Assembly (NCBI GenBank): GCA_001606155.1
Contig: LODT01000011.1
Span: 620,001 to 684,000, forward strand
Direction of reading: 5' to 3'
Length of the DNA: 64,000 bases
DNA from: Tieghemostelium lacteum
Taxonomy: Eukaryota > Evosea > Eumycetozoa > Dictyosteliales > Raperosteliaceae
This document shows, piece by piece, positions 9,746-22,600 of this stretch (within the stretch, counting starts at the first letter, position 1; each line of letters opens with the position of its first letter). Under the pieces are notes generated by a model, which was not told the DNA's origin, ran no database searches, and saw nothing but the letters and a program-made list of their open reading frames with translations. The position numbers and the translations under genes are program-made.

Positions 9746-10087
9746 ATAAATTTCCCACACACCCCCTCCCACTCCCCCTATAAACCCAAACATTGTTCTA
9801 AAATAAAAAAAAAACATGTTCGATTGATTCGATTGGTTCCAAGTTCATTCGAAAATTACATCATTTTTTTTCTTCTTTATTATAAAAAAAACAAACACAA
9901 AATTAGAATTCTAAATAATTATAATTATTCTTATATATATATCTATAGATTTTAGATACACAAATAAAATAATTATTCCCCAGTGGGTTGTAACAAAATG
10001 TTAAAAACTTTTTTTTTTTTTTAAAAAATTAAATAATCCTGTATCCCAATTGCCCTAAGAGCTCGAAAGTGATCGGGATTTACACAA
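9746..10087. other. Intergenic region with strong C-rich tract after the stop
   Basis: Directly after the stop codon lies a C-rich stretch (about 9753-9788, CCCACACACCCCCTCCC and on), unusual in such AT-rich DNA and probably 3' UTR. The rest is A/T-rich, with repeated GATTCGATTGG-like words near 9820 and a T run at about 10010-10022 before the next gene. No gene seen. Confidence 0.45.
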
Positions 10088-11458
10088 ATGACATTTTTAG
10101 TGGAGAATAGTATAGATATAAATTATGTCTTGGGTATAATAGATGCATGTCTATTTTTTTGGGCACTATTTCAGTTAATTAGAATCTATATCTATTCAAA
10201 AAAAGGATTAAAGAATCTAAAACCAAAATTAATATTTCATTTGATTATTGCTATATCAATGCTTGGTAATATTAAATTTACATGAAAATCGATGAATAAG
10301 AGTGAATGATATTAATACCGATATACTATGACAACAGTTAGGAGTGGATTCTTCTTTTGTTTACCAACTTTTAATCAAGATCCAAGTAAATATTTTACCA
10401 TATCATTAATATGGTTTGATTTATCATCAATGTTGATATTTGCAGGATACGGATGTTTGCTATTATTTTGGATGGAATTATATTCTAGGTTCTCTAAACC
10501 TTATAGTAGTAGAGAGGATTTTTGGTGTAAATGGAAACCTTATATAGTGGTATTCTCATTGGTTTTGGGAAGTGCGATTGTAGTTTGGTTATGTCTATTG
10601 ATATTCTGGGCAAAGAAACCATTGGATAAAGTGATTTTAGATTACATATCAGAGGGTACAATCAGCGGATTGTTCCTATTGGCAGGATTTGGATTCCTGT
10701 GTTTTGGTATATTGTTGTTTCTCTCCTTTAAGAAACTGAATAGGATGTCAGATAGTATACAATCTGGAAGTGCAACTCATAAGCTTTCACTACAGAAACG
10801 TCCACCTCCACCAGAAGCTATAAGAGCTGCTGTGGTTGGTGCGGTGTGTACAGTTTGTTTCTGTATTCGATCTATTATCACATTGTACAGTATAACTAAA
10901 CAGATACAAATTGATAAGAATATGACTGATAGTTCAGATTCTACAGATCATCACACTAATAATAATGACAGTCAAGATATTATAACTACAAAATTCAATT
11001 TGGATTGGGAGATGCAATTAATCTATTTCTTTTTCACTGAAATCTTACCCACCATTTTAATGATGTTCCGTCTGAGAAAAATGTCAAAAAACAACAACAG
11101 CAACAAAAAGAAATCAAATTTATTGATAAATAATGACGATATCTATTCAAACTATTCACCTATTGCCACCAACTTCAACTCTTTTGTAAAAAATCAACCA
11201 TCAACACCTTCATCAACTAACAACCCAATTATCAATAAGAATCTTGGTTCAACATCAAATTACTCATCCTACAGTTCTTCACCTTCACGTATACCACAAT
11301 CACCACTTATCAGTTCTTTTCAATCAAGTCTTCCACAATCGTCTCATCCCAATAACAGTTTTTATATAAATAATAATCATAGTAGTAATAGTAATTTTAT
11401 AAGTACAAGTTCTCCTATTGTATCATACCAGAATCCAAACATGATTTCTCCAATCTAA
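10088..11458 (+). CDS. THH1/TOM1/TOM3-domain multi-pass membrane protein
   Basis: Exons 10088-10265 and 10338-11458 join in frame (CTT G|TT AGG) into 432 residues; without the 72-base intron the frame looks broken at 10285. At least seven hydrophobic segments are visible: VLGIIDACLFFWALFQLI, LIFHLIIAISML, FDLSSMLIFAGYGCLLLF, YIVVFSLVLGSAIVVWLCL, ISGLFLLAGFGFLCFGILL, AAVVGAVCTVCFCIRSIIT and LIYFFFTEILPTILMMF. The order and the R-x-x-x-x-x-Y and F-x-x-x-E-x-x-P features of the last two helices match the plant THH1/TOM1/TOM3 family, tonoplast proteins hijacked by tobamoviruses. In amoebae the role is unknown. The C-terminal 110 residues are Asn/Ser-rich and cytosolic-like. It is GPCR-like only in having seven spans. 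Confidence 0.82.
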
Positions 11459-11685
11459 CTTATCCTTTCAAATAAAAAAAATAAAAATAAAAAATCTTGT
11501 TTTAGACAAACCAATGTTTACACCAATTTTATAATTTAAATATGAGTCATTTTGAGTCACTTCAATTTAACTCTTTTCTTGTTTTATAACCTAATTTGAT
11601 ATTATATTTAATTGACAAGAAGGACTAAAAGAGGATATACAATTGTATTCAATTAAAACAATTTTTTTATTTTCCATTTAATTAA

Positions 11686-11934
11686 ATGGAAGAAGCCATA
11701 CAGATAATCAAAGAAATCTCTACAGAGCAATAATCAGATAATGAAAAGGAAAGTGTTATTCGAATAACACTCCTTAATAATATTGATGCTCTAAAAATTC
11801 GTTATATGACATCAATTGCCTATATCAAGGGAATTCTTCTTTTTAATTTAAAATTATTTTTTTTAAAAAGTATTAAAAAGACAGAGAAAAGTACACAAGC
11901 TACATCTTTCAATGTGTTCTTTAACTATTTTTAA
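11686..11934 (+). pseudogene. Possible relic of a small protein gene, one in-frame stop
   Basis: From ATG at 11686 the frame reads MEEAIQIIKEISTEQ, then a TAA at 11731-11733, then 66 further open codons including ALKIRYMTSIAYIKGILLF, ending at 11934. The composition is protein-like rather than the Asn/Lys/Phe noise of spacer DNA. The start weakly recalls the GINS subunit Psf1 (K-A-x-E-L-I-x-E-L) and the later segment its R-N-K-R-C-x-x-A-Y region, but the conserved middle is missing. It could instead be a small gene with an intron I did not find, or chance. Low confidence. Confidence 0.25.
11752..11771. repeat. Perfect 20-base palindrome
   Basis: AGTGTTATTC is followed directly by its reverse complement GAATAACACT, with no spacer. 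It could be a dimeric transcription-factor site or a cruciform-prone sequence; it lies about 430 bases upstream of the capping-protein start and inside the relic frame. Confidence 0.8.
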
Positions 11935-12113
11935 GGGAGACTCAATAAATCAAAACAATGAATCAGAACAAATAAATTAAAACAACTTTTGAAAATTCAT
12001 TAATTAAGATAAAATGAATTATAAATATTATAATTTAGAAATTCTCTCTCACTCAAAGAGATAACTTGACCCATTTTGAACTTTGGGTAAGCCCTTTTTT
12101 TAACTAAAAAATC

Positions 12114-12139
12114 TTTTTTTTTTTTTTTTTTTTTTTTTT
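12114..12139 (+). promoter_or_regulatory. T26 tract upstream of capping protein gene
   Basis: Twenty-six T in a row, then G-A and eleven more T, ending about 45 bases before the start codon at 12199. Oligo(dT) runs next to the transcription start are a known hallmark of Dictyostelium promoters, so this is the likely core promoter region. Confidence 0.55.
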
Positions 12140-12198
12140 GATTTTTTTTTTTATTGTATTATATCAAAATTTTATTAAATATATATTATTTCTAAAAG

Positions 12199-13171
12199 AT
12201 GGCCTCAAATGAAGAAATTATTCAAATTGCAACCACCTTTTTATTAAATGCACCACCAGGTGAATTTTTAGATGTTGTTTCAGGTAGGATTTTAAAATTG
12301 ATGAAATTAAATTTAAGGGATAAAGAAGATCATTCAATGATGAACATCTTCTTTAATAAAACAATGGAACATGATTTTTATTAACAATATTAATTGTGAA
12401 AAATTAGATGTTAGAACTTTATTACCAAGTGAATCATTATTAAATTCTACAGCATCAAGTACATTTAGAGAATATAATACACAACAAATGCATGTTGCCA
12501 ACACTAGCAAAGGTGCACAAGTTTTAATCACTAAAGAAGGTGAATTAAATCACAACGAGTATTTGGACCCAAAAAACAAACAAATTGTCACATTTGATCA
12601 TATAAAACAAGCAGTTACCAACACTCGTTCTATTGGTAGTGAATTGGACAGTGATGTTGAACCATATCGTTCAGCTGTCGAAGAGGAAGCAATTAGATAC
12701 TGTCATGAATACTACCCACATGGTAATGTTGCTGTCTATGGTTCCAAAGTTTCAGAAGGTTACAAGGTTACCATTTGTCTGGCTTCTGCTCAATACAATC
12801 CATCCAATTTTTGGAATGGTAAATGGAGATCTGTTTGGACCTGTACATTCAAACCAAATCAAGGTCAAGTCACTTTGAATGCCAAAATTCAAATCAATGT
12901 TCACTACTATGAGGATGGTAATGTTCAGTTGAATACTGTCACTGAGAAATCAACCACCGCCCCATCTGGTGATGCTGCAACTACCGCCGCAAACATCATC
13001 AAAGCAATCTCCAAAACTGAATTGGCTTTGCACTCTTCTATTGATTCCTCCTACACTACTATGGGTGAAACTACCTTCAAAGCCCTTCGTAGAGCTCTCC
13101 CAATTAACCGTTGTAAAATCAATTGGCAAAAAGTTAGAGGTTTCAAAATTGGTTCTGAACTCTCCAAATAA
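12199..13171 (+). CDS. acpB: F-actin capping protein alpha subunit
   Basis: Alpha subunit of the CapZ heterodimer that caps actin-filament barbed ends. Exons 12199-12283 and 12408-13171 join at DVVS-DVRTLLP to give 282 residues, close to other alpha subunits (about 280-286). Family landmarks are the N-terminal helix (IIQIATTFLLNAPPGEFLDV), the DVRTLLP motif, ENx-like RYCHEYYPHGNVAVYG, FWNGKWRSVWTCTF and the C-terminal tentacle region (FKALRRALPINRCKINWQK). The 124-base intron contains an in-frame stop, so the gene looks split if the intron is missed. It should pair with a beta subunit encoded elsewhere and act at the cell cortex together with regulators such as CARMIL. The symbol follows my recollection of Dictyostelium naming. 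Confidence 0.95.
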
Positions 13172-13834
13172 TAGTAATATAATCTCTCTAAATCATCAAA
13201 TATTATTATTAATAATTTAAAAAAAAAACAAAAGTAAGAACTTAAAAAACCCCCAATCTAATGTACCAATGATTTTAAGAATAAATAAAAAAAACAACAA
13301 CAATCCATTGTTATTATAATTATTTAAATTTAAAATAATGTTTATATATATCCTCTCACCTGGTGTGGGGGAGATTAGACGATTTATTAATCTTATTCTT
13401 TCTTATAAATTAAAAATTCAATTTAATTATTATAAAAAAAAATAAATATCTTTTTCTTAATATTGAATCAATTGATTATTTACATTTTTTTTCGAGTGAT
13501 TTGAAATATATTTCAGTGACGTAAATGAGAAATTGATTTCGAAAAAGAAAAACTATTGTAAAGAAAATACAAATTTCAGTTGATTAACTATTTTTTTTTT
13601 TTTTTTTTTCCCAATCAAACATAAAATTCAAGTTGGACCACATTTTTTAGATATTTAGATAAAAAGATAATGATTTTGTTTAGATTACATATAAACATTA
13701 ATCAATAATATATAAATTTACGCTCAATATATATATCAACCACATCATATAGTTAGATATTTTACAGAAACAAAAATCAAAAAAAAATTTCAATAGAGTC
13801 TTTTTTGTAGAGAGAGACAAACAAAAAGACAACA
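13172..13834. other. Intergenic region, promoter of the PX-PH kinase
   Basis: 663 bases. A short GC-richer hairpin-like stretch lies at about 13357-13378 (CTCTCACC..GGTGTGGGGGAG) and a T19 run at 13591-13609. The rest is A/T-rich with no open frame. Nothing else could be supported. Confidence 0.4.
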
Positions 13835-16800
13835 ATGGTCAAAATTCAATTATCAATAATTGGTGATGAATCTAGACTTGATCCAGACACATTCAATGCA
13901 TTTACAGTAAAGTATCACAGAGAGTATAGAAATTCTTACTTATTTCTATATTTGTATGGTTAGATTGATTTGAGTGGTAACACTAACATATGTTAATGTT
14001 TTGATTACAATTAGGTTTACATGGTAAATGTGACGTTAATGGAAAAAAATAAGGAGTGGAATATCTATAGGAGATATAGTCAATTTCATGATTTGGATTC
14101 AAGTCTCAGAGAGAAATTTCCAAAAGTAAAACTTACAAAACTACCAAAGAAATATATATTTAAGAACAGTACCAATAGAGAATTGGTTGAAGAAAGAAAA
14201 GTTTTATTACAAAAATATCTATCAGATCTAGTAAAACATGATCAAATATGTTCTTCTGATATTTTAAATCTATGGATTGCACCAATGAATGATGTATGAT
14301 CGATTATCTTTTTTATAATTTTAGATATATACATTTTTAAATATATATCTTAAAATGGGTTGTGGACCACACTCCCACAAAACCCCACACTTGATACTAA
14401 TATTAAAAAAAAATTTTTTTAAACTAATCACCTATACCCCCACAGCCAAAATTCACCTCATTATCAAATCCAGATAAATGTGGTTTTCTTATAAAAGAAG
14501 GTCATGTTATTAGAAGTTGGAAGAAAAGATATTTTATTTTAAAAGATGGTTTATTATATTATTTCAAACATCAAAATGTATGAATTATTAGTAATACTTT
14601 AGGAATACATATATATATTAGATGTGAATATTAATTAAATATATATTTATAGGATCAGGAACCAACAGGTATGATACCAGTTATAGGTAGTAAGATTAAA
14701 AGAATGGGAGAGACAGAGAGAAAGTTTGCATTTCAAATTATACCCAAAATTGAAATATTTCCAAATTTTTCAATGCAAGCTCGTGATGAACAAGATTGTA
14801 ACGAGTGGATTGAAGCAATTGAACAGTCACAAAAGAAATATGAGGCAATTGAAATGCAGAGAAAGTATCAAGAGTTACAGGAATTAGAATTTCAGAAAAA
14901 TAATGCAGGTGCTAGAATAAAGAAAAGTGGTTCTTTTGAATTTTCAACACTTACTTCTGCATCTGCACCTACATCACCACAATTACAATCTGCATCAGTA
15001 CCAAGTGATATTAAACGTAGACCACCTCAAAAATCAAAATCTGATATTAATCTATCAAGTTCACTTAATCGTGTCATCTCTATGACACCACCTAGTGGAT
15101 CTAGTATAGGTAGTGAAATTGAAGCTTCACCTATACTGAATAAGATTCATCAACAACAACTTCAACAACAACAACAGAATGGCAATAATAACAATAATAA
15201 CAACAATAATAACAATAATAGTAAAAACGTATCACCAAAACAAACCCAAAATCATGAAGTTAAATTTTTAAAAACTCATTTGGATCATGTTAGATCGTCT
15301 TCTACCAGTTCTAGTAATTCTAGTAGTGGTGGATCAAGTTCATCATTGTCATCTAATAATTCCAATTCTATTCTGTCAACATTTAATAATTTGATAAATC
15401 CAAGATTGAATCAACAAGGTGGTGTTGGTAATGCACTGATACCTCCCATTTCACCAATACATAACAGACCAAGATCATCAGCGGTAACTCAAAATAGTAC
15501 AACTCTAACTCCGAATAATATTCTATCAGAAATACAACAATTACAACAACAACCTCACCAACCACCACAAACCTCCCAATCCTATACCATTTCTGAATTT
15601 TTAGATAGAACCAATCATACAAAACAAAATAGTAAGCCACATCAAAATAATAATAATACTAGTGAAAATTCAAATATTTTAAAAGTAAAACATCAAAGAA
15701 CACCATCTAGTAGTAATAGATCAAGAGCATTAACATTACCAGTGAAACCAAATGAATCTATATTGAATAGTGGTAGTGATATGGAAAGGGATTCAATGGC
15801 AGAAGGTGGAAATACACTAAATTCAATAAGAGATAAATACAATAGTAAAACTAGATTTAATTCAGATGGTCGTCCATCATTTGATATCAATCAGAAACTG
15901 ATAAGCACCAAAGAGTCAGTTGACAGAGGTATTAAAGAGTTTCTATTGATTATAGATGAAAGTCTACTAAAAGGTAATAATAGTCCACAGATGCAGTTGG
16001 AGTTGGTTGATATCAAGAAACTGGGTAATGATATCCTTGCAATGACTGTCTATGAACAACGTGAGAAATCCAAACAAATCATATCATCCATTCAAGCTTT
16101 ATCATCACCCAGAGTAAATAGTATCATTGTAAAATTTTTGTTTATATTTTCAGAGTTCTCCAGAGTTGTAGATGTTTTAAACCCAAGTGAAAAGAATTAT
16201 TCCTCTATTGCCAGTTCCAGTGGCAGTGGAAACAACAGTAATAGTGATTGTAATTATAGTAGTAATGTTAGTAATAGTATAAATATTCAAAATAGTAATA
16301 ATAGTAATAGTAATAGTAATTTAATGATCAATAGTCGAAAAATGTCAAAAAGTTTGACAAATTTCAATAATATTGGTTTGTCAAGTAGTTTCTCGGTTAT
16401 TGATCAATTTCAAAAGAGAAAAGAGCAATTGTTGGATGGTGCCTCTGTTAGTGGGGGTGTAGGTAACAGTAGTAATAATAGTAATTCCAGTAGTTATTGT
16501 GGTGATAGTCTATTATCTGATGTAGATATTAAACAGTTTACCTTGTTAAATGTTGATAATAATACTCCACAGCCTTCTGCTCATAATAGTTCAAATAATT
16601 TAAATTCACGTCCAATCACACCAATTATCTTTGACAAGACTGTATTTGCTAGTAGTAATTCTGAAGAGAAGACATCAACACTCACTGATCTCCTGAGAGA
16701 GAACTATACTCTATCTAGCAGTGATTTACCTTCATCTGCTAATACAACTCCTATTCTAACTGCTCAAAGTCATCATCAGGCATCTACAGCCACTATGAAT

Positions 16801-19059
16801 AGTTCCATTGTCACCGCTACCTCTGCCACCGGTAGCACCACATCCTCCACCGCCACTGTAAAAACACTTTTGTGCAGAATTTGTGAGGACTTATTCAACC
16901 AACAACAATTGACTACACACACACTACATTGTGTAAAAGTTCTGGATTTCAAACATGATTCACATGACCAGAGACTGATATCAGTTTTGAGAGGTTATTT
17001 AGAGGCACTAAACACAACTCCAGAGAATGAACTCTACTGTACTATTGAAGATGAAATTATAACACAAATTGAGTCACTGATTGACTATGTCTGTCAGATA
17101 CCTTATGGATCTCCAGAATCCGAACAACAATGTCAAGAGGTAATTGACAAATTCCAACAAATTATAGACTCCAAACCTGACAATATAGCACTTCTTACCT
17201 ATGGCAGAAGAATGAAGAGAATTCTAGAAGAGAAAAAGGCAACCTATGTGCAATACTCTACATATCAGTCAGCAGCACAGTCGAATAACAAGGGTAAGAA
17301 ATGGTCAATGTGGGGTATCATTCCATTCATTAAATCTATAACACCCTCGCCTTTAAAAGACCAAGTTCATCCTAGTATACCATCACCAGTTTTGTCTCCA
17401 CCTCCAACTGTAAAGTCAAATAGTAGTGTTGGTATATCAGATTTTGAGATTCTCAAGCCAATTTCCAGAGGTGCTTTCGGAAGAGTTTATCTAGCTGCTA
17501 AAAAGAAGACTGGTGATCTCTATGCTATAAAGGTACTAAAGAAACTTGATACTATAAGAAAGAATATGGTCGAACATGTCTTTAATGAAAGAACTATTTT
17601 GGCACAGTTACAAAATAGATTTGTTGTAAAATTATTTTATGCGTTTCAGTCCAGTCACAAGTTGTATCTGGTCATGGAATACCTTATTGGTGGTGATTGT
17701 TCATCACTTTTACGTGCTCTAGACTGTTTTGATGAAGCTATGGCTAAACACTACATTGCAGAGACTGTCCTATGTCTAGAGTATCTTCATGCCAGTCAAG
17801 TTGTACATAGAGATTTGAAACCTGATAACATGCTCATTGATGCTAAAGGTCATATCAAACTCACTGATTTTGGTCTATCCAAAATTGGTGTTATCAATGA
17901 AAATCAAAAAAATAGTAATAATAATAATAATAATCAACAAAATACCTCCATTTCAGGTGCAATTAATATTGATCAACCTGTTGAACACAGTTCTGGAAAT
18001 CTATTGAATCAGTCTATGGATAACAGTATGAATCTCTCTAATTCTCAAGCTAATATACTGTCACCTGTACCCACTAGAAAAGGTACATTAAAGAATTTCA
18101 AAAGACCTGTTAAAGTTGTTGGAACACCTGATTATCTGTCACCTGAGATTCTGTTAGGTATGGGTCATGGAAACCCTGTAGATTGGTGGGCACTGGGTAT
18201 CATTCTCTATGAGTTTCTAACTGGGTCACCCCCATTTAATGATGATACTCCAGAACTCATTTTTCAACACATTCTCAATCGTGATAGGGAAATTGAGTGG
18301 CCTGAAGATTTAATATCACCTAACGCTAAAGATCTCATTCTTAAACTCCTAAATCCAAATCCCAGTAAGAGACTCGGAACTAAAGGTGCATATGAAATTA
18401 AACAACATCCATTCTTTGAAGGTATCGATTGGGCTACTTTATTCGACCAAGACATGTCTGGAATATTCGTTCCTAAACCATCATCAGAAATTGATACTGA
18501 CTATTTCTGGGATAGACAATCATTGTACGATGATGATCTACATAATAGCGCTAAATTAGACTCCAATGAAATGAACTTAAATGACAGTGGTGCTATATTA
18601 AATAATTCAACTGTAGGTTTGTCAGGGTCACTTGACAATCATGTGTTACAAGACGATAGTGCACTCTCTGATATCTCTTCACATCAGTCACTTCAAAGTA
18701 GCTCTGCTCTATCTAGTGTTTCGAACACCAATTCAAATTCAGTTAGTACCAAATCACAAATTAACTCTAATAGTTCACATGGTGTTTCAAATGGTATTGT
18801 ATCAAATTCTACAACCAATGGTTCAACAAATCAACCTATAGACAGTACCAACAATAATAATATGAGCAACTCTCTTGTTTCTTCACAGTCTAGTAAAAGT
18901 TCAAATAAGAGTATTCCAATATCTAGAAGAAACAATCCTCTTAAAAATTCAGCTGACGATCTCAATGGTCAAAATACGGAGCCTTTTGGTAATTTTTCAT
19001 TTACAAATTTTAATCATCTCAAAGATATGAACACATTTTTAGCTCAAATAAATAAATAA
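13835..19059 (+). CDS. PX-PH domain AGC-family Ser/Thr kinase (IREH1/MAST-like)
   Basis: Four exons (13835-13906, 14015-14293, 14446-14577, 14653-19059) join in frame into 1629 residues. The PX domain (about 1-115; [20 protein letters not shown], then YIF near the lipid pocket) should bind phosphoinositides. The PH domain (about 128-225; [19 protein letters not shown]) spans exons 3 and 4. Long Asn/Ser/Gln-rich linkers follow. A Cys/His motif near 900 (CRIC, then H-T-x-H-C) and the helical region after it resemble plant IREH1 kinases. The kinase domain (about 1091-1415) keeps GAFGRV, the VAIK lysine (YAIKVLKK), [11 protein letters not shown] and GTPDYLSPE, so it should be active. About 80 Asn-rich residues are inserted between DFG and the activation threonine. 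The tail has the AGC-type [14 protein letters not shown]. Probably an endosomal or membrane signalling kinase. Confidence 0.92.
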
Positions 19060-19638
19060 TTATTTATTATTTCTTTTTTACTTTTTTTTTCCTAAAAAAA
19101 CAGACCTATGTATTATTATAATGGTCTTATAAGAGGAGAGAATATATTGGACCCACCACAAATGATGTAATTTAGAATATTCAAAGAATGAGATTTTACT
19201 CATAGTATACAAAAATAAAAGTAATCCAGTTCATATCCATAATGAAGATCAATTGGTAATTTTACAATAATTTGTAATCCACAATAGAATAGATTACAAA
19301 TGGAAAGTATCATATATGTTGGTGGGGAGTAAAATATCTAAAAATAGGGTGATAATTTAAATTTTTATTTTTTTTTTATTAGACCCATTTCTAATTCAAT
19401 TAATATCCTGTGATTAGAATTCATTTCAAGCAATATATATTCGATTCGGTTTTTTCAGGTAGATTAAACATTCACAAACAAAAATCTATTTTTTGATTAT
19501 TTTTTTAAGAGACACACAATATTATGACTTGGGATATTTATAAATAAATTAATTGTGTACATAACAGTTTTGAAAATAAAAAAAAAAAATAAAAAACAAT
19601 TCTACAGAAAAAAGGTGAAGAAAGTGATATAGCATAAG
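19060..19638. other. Intergenic region with a 10-bp stem-loop
   Basis: 579 bases between two plus-strand genes. A perfect 10-bp stem with a 12-base loop lies at 19270-19301. The remainder is A/T-rich with T runs near 19370 and A runs near 19580. No gene recognised. Confidence 0.4.
19270..19301. repeat. Perfect stem-loop, 10-bp stem
   Basis: ATTTGTAATC at 19270-19279 is repeated as its reverse complement GATTACAAAT at 19292-19301 with a 12-base loop. It lies about 210 bases past the kinase stop. It may be a 3' UTR structure of the kinase mRNA or a protein-binding site. Confidence 0.65.
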
Positions 19639-22600
19639 ATGATAATAAAAGAGATAAACAGAAAATATTTTTTAGATGAATTTGAATCGCTCTATAATAA
19701 TTCTGTAGGTGTTTGTTATTTTAAAAAAAAAAACAAATCTTTGCACTATGGCTGACATATGTCACAAAAATAAAAGAAATTTTACTAACAAAAATTGAAA
19801 AAATAATTATAGTATTATAGTGGATTATTCAAAGAATTTAATCAGTTATTTCTAGAGAGTAAATTTAATTATAATAAATTAAAAAATACAATTATACCAC
19901 TGTTTATTCAGACTTTAGAGGAGTGGATTGGACAAAAGAACCCAGATGATGTAGCACTTGACACTTTTTGTAAAAACTTGTTTGATAACAATGTAAAGAT
20001 GGATTTTATGGATTACAGTAGTCTTTGGCAGTTTATGAAATGGTTGCAATCTAGTAACAGTTTATTGCGAAAGCTGGCAATACTATTGTACTCTCATTTT
20101 ATTACACTAAAAAGGAAATCACTGGTACACAGAAATCTAATTGATATGAAGTATATATTAAGTATCATTGTAAATGATGAAAATGAGTCAGTTCGTGAAC
20201 TCTATCAAGACTATTTGGAGTCTTTTGGCGAACTTTCTAATCTACCTCTATCATTTCAATTGGAGATATATCCATTGATTTTAAATTCAAAGTTATTTGA
20301 CAGTAAAAAAGAAATGAATAGTAATATTACAAAGATTCCAAACCCTTTCAACCAAATGTATAGTTGTACAATAACATCAACACCAACATCATCTAGTACC
20401 TCTAGTAGTTCACTTCAGTTCTATATCAACCCTAGTAAAATTACATTTAAATCATTAATTACAGTTGATCTTATCATTGACTGTTTTATAAAACAATACG
20501 ATCGTAATGAAAACTTCACAATAGAATCGTTAATATTTATTTGTTATTTTGAAATATCACATAAATCTTCACTCTCTGAAAATCTTAAACAATCAATAAT
20601 AACAATCTATAAAAAAAATATAAATAATTTATTAAAATTTAATAATAATAATAGTAATAATAGCAATAATAATAACAATAACAACAGTAATAATAATAAT
20701 AGAAATAGTAAAAATAATATAAATAGTAGTAATATTTTTGATTATTTTATTAGTCTTCAAAATATAATTTACCAAGATACATTAAATTATAAGGATAATG
20801 AACTACTTTCATTCACATTATCTTATTTCCTCACAACTAAAAATCAACCGAATCAACTAGTACAATTTATTGAAATTGTATCTCAACAATCTGATATTTT
20901 AATTAATTTAAAAAAAATACAAATATTGGAGTGCGTATAATATATCCAATCTATTGATATGAAAATATTAACATTTAATAACTATCTATATAACATATAG
21001 GAATTTATTTAAAATACTTAGAGTGTGTGGTGATTGCCAGATGAAGAGTAAGATTATACAAATATTTGAAAAACATTTTCAGATATTTGTTAGTGTTGGT
21101 GTAGAGTTTTCAAAACAGTTGATAAAGGTGATATTAAAGGATTGTGAAGTGATAAACTATTCACAAAATTACCAAAATCTTATTAAGATGTTAGTGGAGA
21201 CATCTGATAATAGCCATCTATTCAAGCCATTGGGTGTATTTAACAATTCAAATTATTTTGAAAAGCTATTTTCAAAGTTTGAATATTCAAACTCTGTGGG
21301 TCTATTGAATACACTAGTCACTTCTTTAAAAAACTGTACTGCCAAACAGTTGGAGGAACTTAACCAAAAGTATCATAATAGACTATATCAACTATTAATG
21401 AACCCAAAGAATCATAAATCCATTCCATTACATAGATATAAACTCATTGATCCCCTAAAGTTTCTGTCTCTAAATGGAACTATAAAGAAGCTCTCTTTGG
21501 AGCCTGTTAGAAAAGAGATATTCGATAACATTCAGGAATATAATATTCTAGAGATTTCAGGTCAGTTAATTAAATTCTCTAGTCTATTTATTCAGTCTGA
21601 AGAATATGTAGAAATTGCAATTGGTTATATACTAAAGTTTGATGAAATATACTCCAAACATGAGGTCTCACAGGAAAGACATGAAATATTGGTAGAGTTC
21701 CTTGCCCTGCTAATAGAGTTGATTAATCTTAAAGATAACCATCTTGTTAAAAAGTATCATAACCAATTGTTACCAATTCAACTAAAGTATCTACGACACC
21801 AAATTCTTTCAGGAGATACAAGTAATCTAGTGGTAGTCATCAACTATCTAATTATTCATAATGGTCATGAGCTAATTCTAAATAATATCTTTGATTTTCT
21901 ATCCAAACTAGACAATCAGTTTTATTCCAGCCAACGATTCATTCTCAATCGATTAGACTATACACATGACATTTTATTGTCCTATTCTATAATATTTAAA
22001 AACTTTCCCTATCTCATTCTGACTGTATATACCCCACATCAAGTTTTTCAAATGGTAGCTAAACTTTTAAATCGATTTGTATATTATTCATGCTACTACG
22101 AGACATTATTTAACAGCTCCTATATCCCCAAGATCTCTCCATACATCAGTGATATACTGAATTTCCTCATCTCAATCGACACTCAAGATAGTCATGAGTT
22201 CTATAAACTACTACCACAGTTAATATTGGAGTATAACCACATCAAAAACCCAAGACACCAATACTTCTCTTTCTTTCTCTTTCTCCTCTATGATGCTCTA
22301 CCACATATAAAGAACAGAGATTGTAAAGAATATTTAATGTCTCTATGTGTCAAAGAGTTTAAAACTCTAGTACCCTCATTTGATCCACTCTACCCATTGG
22401 TATCTAATCTAAAAACCCAAGAAAAACTCAAGGAAATTTTTTCCAACTCCCTCGACGACTCTATTAAATTGGATTCCAATTTAAAAATTCTACCACCAGT
22501 ACCAATGTTACCAGATTTACTCTATCGAAAAATTGTCCTGCAATGTTTTCAAAACAATACAGAGAATACCTCTGGGCTAAAGAAAAAGAAAGCATTTCCT

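Larger units (their letters stand above)
11459..12198. other. Intergenic region with gene relic, palindrome and T26 promoter tract
   Basis: This 740-base spacer holds a short open stretch interrupted by one stop (11686-11934), a perfect 20-base palindrome (11752-11771) and, before the capping-protein start, a run of 26 T (12114-12139) followed by another T run. The T tracts are typical dictyostelid promoter elements. Nothing else is supported. Confidence 0.45.

Noticed and set aside
10266-10337. Apparent split of the THH1/TOM1/TOM3 gene into two genes
   Set aside because: A 72-base intron joins both parts in frame within one membrane-protein family.
10088-11458. G-protein-coupled receptor
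   Set aside because: Seven hydrophobic spans are present, but helix motifs and spacing match THH1/TOM1/TOM3 and no GPCR signature is seen.
12284-12407. Apparent frame break in the capping-protein gene
   Set aside because: The stop lies in a GT-AG intron; removing it restores the DVVS-DVRTLLP alignment, so the gene is intact.
14373-14384. Upstream sequence element of a small-RNA gene (TCCCACAA-like)
   Set aside because: It lies in an intron of the PX-PH kinase and the expected transcript would overlap the PH exon; no RNA-like fold follows.
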